From Pseudoips prasinana (Eukaryota; Arthropoda; Insecta; Lepidoptera; Nolidae): a stretch of DNA of 64,000 nt. The notes beneath the pieces were generated by a model. It did not search any database and was not told the DNA's origin. It saw only the letters and a list, made by a program, of their open reading frames with translations. Each line of letters starts with the position of its first letter. Positions within the stretch are counted from its first letter, which is position 1. Location of the stretch: NCBI GenBank assembly GCA_951640165.1, contig OX621243.1, forward strand, positions 2,294,001 to 2,358,000. The letters are read 5' to 3'. Shown one piece after another: positions 45,454-55,800 of this stretch. A program made the position numbers and the translations under genes.

Positions 45454-46012
45454 ACGGGCCTGTTGGCGTGGATGGCAAATGCTTGCTTTTCACGCCGGAG
45501 GTCGTGGGTTCGATTCTCACCCAGGACAGATATTGTGTGCATGAACATCTCTAATTGTCCTGAGTCTGGGTGTAATCTATACATATAATAAAATCGTAGG
45601 AAAGTCAAAACTATACATTGAATATTTTTTTAAAAAGTTACTTGGGGCGTGATCTACAATCGATATCGAAGCCAAAAATATAGTTATTAAAATTTTTGTC
45701 TGTTTGTCTGTATGTATGTCCGGGCTAAACTCAAAAAGTACTGCATGGATTTACTTCAAATTTTGCACGAATATTACTAAAAGGTCGGGCCAACATATAG
45801 GGTACATATTATCACGCTATCACCTACGGGGGAGGAACTGTGATAATTTATTAAATTTAACGCGGGTAAAATCGCGGGGCACAGCTAGTTACCTATATAA
45901 GTATGTATTTACAAAAGAAAAGTTTAATGTGTAGTATATCAGTTATCTGGTTTCCATAGTACAAGCTATGCTTAGTTTGGGATCAGATGGCCGTGTGTGA
46001 TTAATGACCCAG
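45454..46012 (+). mobile_element. SINE-B copy interrupted by a Helitron
   Basis: The head is 45454-45575 (GGCGTGGATGGCAAATGC, GGTTCGATTC, CTGAGTCTGGGTGTAA). The body resumes at 45889 (TTACCTATATAAGTATGTAT) and runs to GGCCGTGTGTGATTAATG. Confidence 0.78.
45576..45888 (+). mobile_element. Helitron-like element inserted in SINE-B
   Basis: TCTATACATATAATAAAATC to GGGGCACAGCTAG, exactly dividing the SINE-B sequence between A and T (GGTGTAA | TTACC). The other SINE-B copies provide the empty site. Confidence 0.85.
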
Positions 46013-46074
46013 GAAATTATAAAAATATTACTTACTTTATAGACTTACTATTACTCTGAGTAAGAGGTGTTTGA

Positions 46075-46150
46075 TTGGCCTGTCGGTTTAGTGGTTTGTG
46101 GCCCTGTCTGCTAAACCAGAGGTCGTAGGTACGAATCCCACCTGGAACAA
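46075..46150 (+). mobile_element. tRNA-like SINE head, fourth type
   Basis: TCGGTTTAGTGGTTTGTGGC and GGTACGAATCCC resemble A and B boxes. A relative at 60065-60130 has GGTTCAATCCCC. Both lack the extra bases and stem pairing I would expect of a working tRNA gene. Confidence 0.45.
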
Positions 46151-46372
46151 TTTTTTTCGATGAGCACAATTATTTGTTCATTTAATTCTGGAACTCTCAC
46201 CAATATGACAGATTCATTTTTATGCTTCTGTCTTTGTCTTTATCTATCTCTTTCATTTTTATCAGGAATTTCACACCATCCCTTTCTTATTATTCTGCAA
46301 AATAATGTCAATTTTTGCATTTTGTATGTCCTTTTTATCAGCTATCCTTTTTCTTTTGTTCTGGTACTAACG

Positions 46373-46500
46373 GGACATTATTCCCACACGGCCATCTGAT
46401 CCCAAACTAAGCAGAGCTTGTACTATGGAAACCAGATAACTGATACATATATACTACATATACTACTTTTCTTTTGTAAATACATATTTATATAGATTAT
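46373..46500 (-). mobile_element. SINE-B 3' half
   Basis: ACGGGACATTATTCCCACAC to TTTATATAGATTATAAGG; the tRNA-like head is absent. Confidence 0.62.
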
Positions 46501-47345
46501 AAGGTCTTATTGTCGAAAGTCATAATTTGAGACGTGTTTTACGTCTGAATGGTTATGTCTATATTCAGGTAAGAATTCAATATTATTAGTGTCGCTGACC
46601 TTGTGTATATTATAACGACGATGTTTGCGCTATAATGCTACCACAGGATCCAATGCACCCCAATTGAGAAGACCCAGCTTAACTAATGAAATTCATCGGG
46701 TGTTTCTACTACTTTTTTCAACACGGCCCAGTTGAGACGCTGCTCCGGGGAAAGATATTCTAAAGTTATTAGCAATTCCCGAAGCCAACAACCATTGCGT
46801 AAGAACGAACATTGGTTTCGAAGTATAGACGAGGAACTACTCTCTGAAAGCTCGTTACGCTATCCACCATGGTCGTCATCGGAATATCGGAAGACCAGCA
46901 CTGCAGAAATGCAGTACTAGCTGAGATAGGGCCATTTTTCATACCAGTACGGATAAAATTAAAAATGTTTAAAATATATAACACAATTATTGTAATGTAT
47001 TTTCCGTATATGTTATGAGAGTAAAAATATTTATATTTCTCTTTCATCAGAACTTCTATGACAATCGTTATCACATCATCAGCCTGATATCATGTCACTG
47101 CTGGACATAGGCCTCCTTCAAAGCTTTCTATAATATTGCCATTTGGAGGAGTTTGCCAAGGTCACCGCGCTTGGCATACGAGTTGGCGACCGCAATTATT
47201 TCGTATCTGGTACACAGACGGCGCTGCCGTCCGACTACCTGGTATATCCCTTAGTCACCTTTTACCCACGGGATAGTTAGTTAGTTGGGCGATTGGTGTC
47301 CGCACTTAGCCTCCTAATTGGGCCATTGTACGTGAACTTATTTGG

Positions 47346-47826
47346 CTACTCAAACCATTTTAGTTCCATCCAGAAGTCCAAGAGGCCTCGAAAGCTTGGC
47401 TTGAGTACTTCCTGCAGTGTCTTCGGATCGTTTAGGAACTTTGCCCGTTGGCTGGCAACGCTATTGCAGTGTAGCAGTACGTGTGCCGGTGTTTCTTCAG
47501 ATTCAATGCATCCTCTGCACAAGGGGCTGTCTGTGACGCCAATCTCAAAGGTGTTTGTTTAGTGTGCAGTGTCCGGTGATTGTGCCTATCACCATGCGCA
47601 AATCTTTTCTGTTCAGATGTAGTAGACTGCGTGATAGACGTTTGTTCAGAGATGGTAGAATTTCCTTTGTCTGTCTGCATGATTCTAGATCCATCCACTC
47701 TTTTTCATGTTTCTTCGTGGTTTTTTCACTTATTTTCAGTTGGTTAAATGGTATGGGTACTAGAGGTTCCACCCACGGGATGGTGTGGTATGTTATTCTT
47801 TCTAGACTAGAACCCACACGGCGCAA
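47346..47826 (-). pseudogene. Non-LTR C-terminal zinc-knuckle remnant
   Basis: The minus strand reads KEWMDLESCRQTKEILP and LRMVIGTITGHCTLNKHL in one frame, then continues after a frameshift near 47555 as FEIGVTDSPLCRGC, ESEETPAHVLLHC and LLDFWMELKWFE with a stop at 47348-47346. It is the end of an RNase H-bearing LINE, from a different family than the remnant near 32.5 kb. Confidence 0.72.
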
Positions 47827-48264
47827 TCGTTATCGTATAGGTAGCGGGCATTCTAATAGAAATTGTCACCTTGTGTAATTATGTTGGTTATTGACTATCT
47901 ATGGGTCTCCAGGCTAGATAATAATCACTGGTGTTATTATTGTATACTGGAGGGAGATAGGACTGGAATCTGGTTGCCATAGTACAAGCGTTGCCAAATT
48001 TAGGACCAGATGGCAGTGTGTTATTTGTCCCAATATAATTCTTTATTATTCATGATTGAATATATTATTTTAAAAATGAAAAACCACATAGTGTGTAAAG
48101 TTGCTGAACAAGTGATATTTTCAACATTTAATACATAAGGCTTCAGTCGAAAATGCTATTTGTCACTTAACACTGTTGTGGCATTCGTAAGTTCTAAGGC
48201 TCTTTTTTGGTCGCCTGTTAAATAAGGTAAGTAGGTATGTAAGTATATTCAATGTGCTATATAA

Positions 48265-48568
48265 TCTATACATATAATAAAATCGTAGGAAAGTCAAAAC
48301 TGTACATTGAATATTTTTTAAAGGATACTCGAGGCGTAATCTACAATTGATATCGAAGCCAAATATATAGTTTTTAGAATTTTTGTCTGTTTGTCTGTAT
48401 GTATGTCCGGGCTCAAAAAGTACTGTGGATTAACTTCAAATTTTGCATGAATATTACTAAGAGGTTGGGTCAACATATAGGCTACATATCGTCACGCTAT
48501 CACCTACGGTGGAGGAGCTGTGATCATTTATAAAATTTAACGCGGGTAAAACCGCGGGCCACAGCTAG
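48265..48568 (+). mobile_element. Helitron-like element, family 1
   Basis: TCTATACATATAATAAAATC to GGGCCACAGCTAG, followed by T. Slightly shorter through a small deletion near 48415. Confidence 0.72.
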
Positions 48569-49075
48569 TACTGAATATACTAGGAAACTAGAAAGTTCTG
48601 TTATTAACTGAATAAAGAAGATAAAATTTATCTTTACTTTAATACTTTTACTATAAATACCTTTACTATAATACAAATTGTGAGAAACTTATTAACTACT
48701 TCTTAAAACTGTACCAACAAATATAATATGAAACGCTTTATAATCAATATCAAATCGGCGAAAATTTAGAAAGGAACTGCTGCCTATTTTGCTATAGATA
48801 TTAGACCCTCTAGGCGTCTTCTACACCCCCACGGGATGAGATGTTCTGGTGATATTCATCTTTTTTCTTTATTGCTTTTGGAGGCAGACAAGCTAGCGGC
48901 CGACCTCATGGTAAGTGGTAACCGCTGCTCATGGACATTCGCAGTGCCAGGGGGCTTAGCAAGCCGCTGCCTACCGTGAGATTAATACTCTTTTTAAACT
49001 TCGTTTAAAGAAGGACATGTCGTAGCGCTGACGAAACACTGCAGAAGATAATTCATTCCAGAGCCTGCATGGACA

Positions 49076-49196
49076 CACGGCTACAGATCAAGCTATACAT
49101 TTCCAGTATAAGCTGATTTCGAGTTGTATAGGATTTCCATACAATGATAGGTCAGCTTATATTGGAAATGTATAGCTTGATACGTAGCTGTGCGTA
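49076..49196. repeat. Inverted repeat, about 121 bp
   Basis: ATCAAGCTATACATTTCCAG and its near reverse complement TTGGAAATGTATAGCTTGAT are the arms; the outer CACACGGCTAC and GTAGCTGTGCG extend them. Confidence 0.6.
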
Positions 49197-49565
49197 CGCT
49201 GGGTGTATATGTCCTCATCACACAAAGATTTTCAGTGGGTCGGGATTGAACCTCCGTCCCTTGGCTTAACAGTGAGGGTTTCCAAGCACTAGACCAACAC
49301 GCCAGTCAATAACTACATCATCATCATCATCATCACTACAGCTAAATAAGTCCACTGCTGGACACGCCTCCCTCAAGAATCATCTTGGGGGGATATGCCA
49401 TAATCGCCACGCTTGGCAAGCGGGTTGGCGATCGCAGTAAGATGGTCATAGTAATCAGAAGGAAGCTGCTGCCCGTCCTCTGGTAGATATTCCCTCGGGT
49501 TGACTTCTACGCCCCCCACGGGATGAGATGGGGTGATGATATTTGTCGCCGTCACCACACAGCAG

Positions 49566-51088
49566 CAATAACTACATAGAATAGAATAATTGTGTAATTA
49601 AAAAATTAAATCCATTCTTTTAATATGCCAACAAATATCCAATTGCCTTTTCTTTACTCCTGGTCCATTCAACGGTTGCCTGGAAGAGATCGCACCTAGC
49701 GATATGGCCGCCATTTATACAATCTTGATAACATGCTCATAGTTCTTTGTATGTAATAGTTTTTGGTGTATAGTCAACAGCATAAGTAGATGATCAAAAT
49801 CGGACCTGAGTTTTGAGTTTATGATGGTATTGGGCGGCAGTTTTCACTAGTTAATATTTTTTACATTTAACACTCACGCACACCTTCAACTAGATACTCT
49901 TCACCACCACACTAATTTGTCGCAATTTATGATAATTAGTATTAAATATCCCACTTTGATCATCTACTTTTGCTGTGGACTGTACAATAAAGAGTTACTT
50001 ACTTACTATTTGGCTTACTACCACTCTCAGATAAAAGTCCGACGCCGTTTATTATTATACTATTTATAAGAGATTATAGTAGATCTGAATTTACCTACAT
50101 CTATTAAAAATATCCGTACATCTATTACGGACCGTAATCAGAACGGATTCGGACCGGATGCTATAATTTAACACGCGTACTTTGTTAATTCGTGCTAATG
50201 ACGTGAGAGCCAGTGCTTGAGTGGGATTTGCTTTTTTTAATTGCTCCTTGAATAACCTTCTAACTACATAAAAGGAGTTCGAAAAAAAGTTTTATTAAAT
50301 TTACTCGAATTAGTTGCAAAATAACCTCCGTTGTTTTAAATGAACTAGATCCCGGTCGCTGTAAGAATGCTTTTTGGCATCTCATCAGTTATCAGTTTGT
50401 ATATTTTTAACATTAAAAGAAAGAAAATATCAATAAATTTATTTTCAGCTAGCATTAAAACATAATTTTTAAATGAGAATTATTTGTTAGTAGGGTAAAT
50501 ACGAACTAAAAGGAGGCTTTTGTCTAACAGTTGATATGATGAGAACTTCTTAAAAAATGTTTGTACTAGGCTTGTACTGGACTATAACGTTCTTATTTAA
50601 AATAATGTCTTGAATCGTGATCCGCCGCCTAACCATAGCTCAGGTTAACCCCGCTCAAGCACTTGAACCACGCTCAACTATTTCTTTATTTAAAACCCTA
50701 CTTTACGGTTTCTCTGCTAAGAGACGTGATGTTTTGTTTGACGTTTGTAAATTGAAGTTACTGATTTAGTTGATTAATTTGGTCAAGCTTTATTGACGTA
50801 GATTGTGACAGTGTATTTTCAAGGGCATTTGATTATCTTCGGTGGATTTTTCAAGTTCATGAAAATGAATCCAACTGGAATTCAGTATTCATTATAAAAT
50901 GTAAAATAGCAAAAACTTCTACATAACTTCAATTTACACACAAACGTCAAATATAATATCAGCTAGTGCAAATAACATCCGCGATCTTTTGTCCAGTTAA
51001 AGTAGGTTTAAACCAGGGGCCGACGTGGTTTAAATTTAGACATTACTTAACCACCGCATAATCACGTGTCAGAGTTAAAAAAAGGTTT
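49566..51088. other. Intergenic, nothing recognised
   Basis: The longest stretch without a repeat match. No coding frame; AT-rich. Confidence 0.45.
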
Positions 51089-51213
51089 TTAAGAGCCGAT
51101 GTCACAGTTAAAATTAAACGCGATTAATGGACGCTAAACTCATCTGTAGGACGCTGAACTGAGTTTAGCGTCAATTGATCGCGTTTAATTTTACCGGTGA
51201 AATCGGCTCTTAA
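51089..51213. mobile_element. TTAA-flanked palindromic MITE, 125 bp
   Basis: TTAA at 51089-51092 and 51210-51213, tips AAGAGCCGAT and ATCGGCTCTT, and inner arms AAAATTAAACGCGAT and ATCGCGTTTAATTTT. No frame. Confidence 0.72.
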
Positions 51214-51729
51214 TGACAATTTTGATAACCCATGACTAAGCGGCCAGCTTAAACTTAAGTGCGTTTTTAAATAAGGCTGTAAAAGTACACCTGAAAGCCC
51301 TGTGACGAAGGTAGTTGATCACTCGCGTGAGGAGAATGACACTTCGCCAAGGCTAGGCACCTGTGTGTTTATGCTCGCTCGTAAGCTCTCCCACTGCTCA
51401 CAATGCAGTCTCACCAGATTGTGAGTGTGTGTGTGTGTGTGTGCGTCGAGTATCGACATTCGAGTGACAAGCATTGTGCACGACCAAACCTCATTACCGA
51501 ACTCTTGGAAAAATTTCGTAAAAACTTATTTGATATTTGTTTTTGTATTAAAGATTTCATATTTTGAATGTTTGTTTGTAATGGATAAATTCAAAAACAT
51601 CTATACTCTCTCTTCTATCTACTATAATGGCAATGGCAATGGCATTTAAGTTTTATCCCACTCATTCTGTTACTTTGTTGTTTAAATGTTAGTGTTACGA
51701 ATAAATTTATTTTGCTTTCTTTCTTTCTT

Positions 51730-51896
51730 TCTTATATAAAAATAAGTCGGGTTTTCCTTCCTGACGCTATAACTCCAGAACCCACGAACTGATTTCCACG
51801 GTTTTGCATTCGTTGGAAAGGTCTCGGGCTCCGTGAGGTTTATAGCAAAGAAAATTTATAAAATTTAACGCGGGTAACACCGCGGGGCACAGCTAG
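51730..51896 (+). mobile_element. Mini-Helitron of the same family inside a (TTTC)n tract
   Basis: TCTTATATAAAAATAAGTCG to GGGGCACAGCTAG, 167 bp, directly after a CTTTCTTTCTTTC run (about 51712-51730). Confidence 0.75.
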
Positions 51897-52677
51897 TTCC
51901 TTATAGAAATCTATGCTATCAGCAAGCAACATCGGAAGTATCCCTTCTAAAATTACTACAATATATGTATAAAAAAAGCCTAAACACTATTGGGCATCGG
52001 CAGTAAAAACTATTGATGACACATTAGTTATTAACTACCTGTCTATATTACTCATAAATTACCCGCAAAGGTGGTTAATAATGAGTACTATCAAATTAAC
52101 AGTCCATGAAAACACGGATCAAATCTAAGTTATCTTTGTATCTTACCGTCGAAGCTGAACTGAGTCCCTAGTGTAATTTTGCAAGGATTGTATATGTACG
52201 TGAATTTTTAGTAGGCGTAGCAAGATGGATTAAGGTCTCCCCGAAAGTTTCCCATAGTGGAATTGTGTCCATCATTTGGGATATGTCATAATCGCCACGC
52301 TGGGTGAACGGGTTGGCGATCGCAGTATGAGGGTCATAGTATACAGAGAGACGCTGCTGCTGCTTTTGCTCCGGGAAATTTTCCCTGGGATCGACTTCTA
52401 AGCCCCCGAATGGGATGAGATGGCTGATGCCAAAGACCACGGTGGCATTTTTGCCATCAGCCATCTCATGCCTTGGGGGGCTTAGAAGTGCTGCACCCAG
52501 TTCCACAAGCAATATTGCAGCTGCCAAAGTACCGGCTTGGGAAGCATAAATACATACAATAAATAAATATAAATATTTAACATATTATCTTATCAAAATA
52601 ACTTTGATAAAACAAATGTCATTTGTTTTAATTAATTATAAAAAAATAATCTACATATTTACAAAATGAGATTGCGA

Positions 52678-52683
52678 TTTATT
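52678..52683 (-). terminator. Poly(A) signal of gene C abutting the stop codon
   Basis: On the minus strand AATAAA follows the TAG stop with no spacer (TATTAGAATAAATCG). If used, the 3' untranslated region would be only about 20-30 bases. No second canonical signal was seen in the next 100 bases. Confidence 0.55.
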
Positions 52684-52860
52684 CTAATAGGATCCGAAGG
52701 TAATGTCGTGGAGGGGGGCGGCGCCATTTGAAGGAAGGGCATATTCCTTGAGGAGTTGGTCCAGCATGGAGTAGGCTGGCTGGTTGTTCCTCTGCTGGGG
52801 GAAGTTCTGTTGGGCGGGTGCGGGCTGGTACTGCGGCCTTTGTGGGGCTGGGGCGAAGTC
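52684..52860 (-). CDS. Gene C, last exon
   Basis: Acceptor CATTGCAG precedes 52860. The exon encodes 58 residues (DFAPAPQRPQYQPAPAQQ to HDITFGSY) and TAG at 52686-52684. A short probable helix SMLDQLLKEYALP interrupts the low-complexity tail. Confidence 0.9.
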   Translation of the reverse strand, partial: DFAPAPQRPQYQPAPAQQNFPQQRNNQPAYSMLDQLLKEYALPSNGAAPLHDITFGSY

Positions 52861-55800
52861 CTGCAATGAAATTTTAATGTTATTGATGGGGATAGAATAT
52901 TTTTTGAATATCCACATTTTAAAACGTACATTTGTATGCTTTGAAAAACAAGCAATTATAATCGGCCAAGCGCGAGTCGAACACGTAGAGTACCATCGTT
53001 AAATCGTTTATTTTACAACATTGTTAAGGTCGAGTAAAAATTGGGAAGCTTTTATAAGGGGCTCCATTTTAATGAAATGAAATGAAATTTTATCCAGCAC
53101 TTGGGTATTAACATACACTTGTACTTGTCAATGTCACAATGCAGTACATAAACATAGTGGATAGTAAAAAGTTACAAAAAAATAATAATTTGTTAGTCCG
53201 TGCGGTTTGTTTTATCGCATAAATTTTATTATTTGCTTTATAGTGTCAATACAAATGCAAAAATCTCTACTAAACTTATTTCGGTTTATGGGGCAGGCCG
53301 TTGACGGTTTGTCGGATATATGGACGGCTGAGTCTTAGTGGTTAGGCTGCAGTGCAGAACTCTGAATCATCAGTCGGAGTTTTTAATAATAACTTTATTA
53401 TATTTTTGTAAGACCATAGATTACACTAGTGACAGAGTTAAAGCCGCATTCCCATGCAGTTTTCACAACTCTAACAATGAACAGCTTAAAATCTATTTTA
53501 TTTTTGAAACAATATAAGACATCTACCTCGACTATGACCGACCATTATATATTTAAAAAAAACTATTTTCATTGAAGCGACCCTGAAAATAAATATCTGC
53601 CAAATGTCAAATCTGGCACCTAGAAATATAAAAAAGCAAAACATGCAGGCGTATAATTTTTGTTTCATTGTTGAAAACGAATTGAAATTACTTTTGAACG
53701 TAGAATGCTGAAGAGAACTGAGAATATTATTTCAACATTTTACTTCGACCAATAAACTAACTACTAACATCTCTTTGTAATGAATGGAAGCAAACTTGAA
53801 ATGCACAGTGACGTTCGATGGCAGGTTCTTCTAAAATATTCTTTACGGTTCGAGATAAGAGTAAAGCGAGTTTGTATTATTATATGCGAATAGTAAGTGA
53901 TAAATAAGAATCCAGAGTCATTGCGCGAGTTCAGAAACGAGAACGCAAGTGACTTATTAGTGGTGATTGTTTCTAATAAATGTTAAATAAGTGTTACACT
54001 TTAGTATGTTATATACGTAGTTTTTGAATAAATAATGGTTATTTGTATAAAGTTGGCTGAGATTGAGCCAATTGGTGTCCTGTTGGTTGTGAACGGATTT
54101 TGATAACAATTTTATTATCCGATGGGAAATGCTTTCTGTATTGTTACCCATGTAAGCTTCGTTCAAACGGGTTTTTTTTTTTATTTGGTTCTATGTTCGT
54201 TTTACCATTTTCACGTTAAATTTTCCGATGTTTAGGAATAGCTATTGATTATATTTTTTTTATATATAATATAGGGAATACTTAGCTCAATGAATATATA
54301 GTGTCTAATGGCTACAGCTGAAATAGTCTATTTGAACGCACTAGTAAATGGAAATATATTTATCATTTTGTTACAGTCCAGTTCGTCTAAATATCAGTAT
54401 CTTTATCATTTTGTTACAGCCCAGTTCGTCTGAATATCAGTATCTTTATCATTTTGTTACAGCCCAGTTCGTCTGAATATCAGTATCTTTATCATTTTGT
54501 TACAGTCCAGTTCGTCTGAATATCAGTATCTTTATCATTTTGTTACAGCCCAGTTCGTCTGAATATCAGTATCTTTATCATTTTGTTACAGTCCAGTTCG
54601 TCTGAATATCAGTATCTTTATCATTTTGTTACAGCCCAGTTCGTCTGAATATCAGTATCTTTATCATTTTGTTACAGCCCAGTTCGTCTGAATATCAGTA
54701 TCTTTATCATTTTGTTACAGCCCAGTTCGTCTGAATATCAGTATCTTTATCATTTTGTTACAGCCCAGTTCGTCTGAATATCAGTATCTTTATCATTTTG
54801 TTACAGTCCAGTTCGTCTGAATATCAGTATCTTTATCATTTTGTTACAGCCCAGTTCGTCTGAATATCAGTATCTTTATCATTTTGTTACAGCCCAGTTC
54901 GTGTGAATATCAGCCAGACAATTTCAGCAGTAACATTTTGAAGTACATGTTTGACTCTTGGTAATGTAAAGTATGTTACTTACTTGGGAGTATTCAATCT
55001 GTGGTTTGGGGCTGGGTGAGAACTCGAATTGCGGGGCGGGCCTGAACTCCTGCTTGGGTTGCTTGTACTGGCGCGGCTGAGGCTCGGGGTTGAAGAAGTT
55101 GTTGTTGCTGGGCTCCGCCGGGGCCGGTGCCGCACCCGCAAAGAATGCAGGCTAAGGAAAACGACATGAGTGCTTTTATTACCTTCCTACTGTTGTGCTA
55201 ATATAATAATAATATATCCTGGGACATTATTTACACACGGCCATCTGTTCCCAAACTAAGCAGAGCTTGTACTATGGAAACCAGATTACTGATATACTAC
55301 ATATACTACTTTCCTTTTGTAAATACATACTTATATAGATAATTACACCCAGACTCAGGACAAATAGACATGTTCATGCACACAAATATCTGTCCTAGGT
55401 GGAATCGAACCCACGACCTCCGGCGTGAAAAGCAAGCATTTGCCAACCACGCCAACAGGCCCGTCACTATTCTGGTAATATTACTGTTATCAAGGTATTG
55501 TGTGTTTTTAACTTGACGTATACTTACTGTCTCAGAGGCTTTATCACCAGACAATAGAAGCGAGCGTAGGCAAAAGCCGTCTTGTTAATAAAAGAACAAA
55601 CTAAGTACCCGCGCCGGAGGCCCCTCCTTTGGGGTTCGAACCTCTACTTAGGGCGGCTACTGCCGGTTGCATGAGAGGATCATAACTTTTAAGGGGAAGT
55701 TTCGTGCAACTGTAGTTCTACGCTAATCATCGATTGAGGATCGGAAAGAGCATTTTACAAAACCATATAACCAACATTAAATAATTATTTTAACGATTAA

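Noticed and set aside
54351..54914. Regular repeats resembling a CRISPR array
   Set aside because: The 43-bp units abut directly with no unique spacers, and the DNA is from an animal genome. It is a minisatellite.
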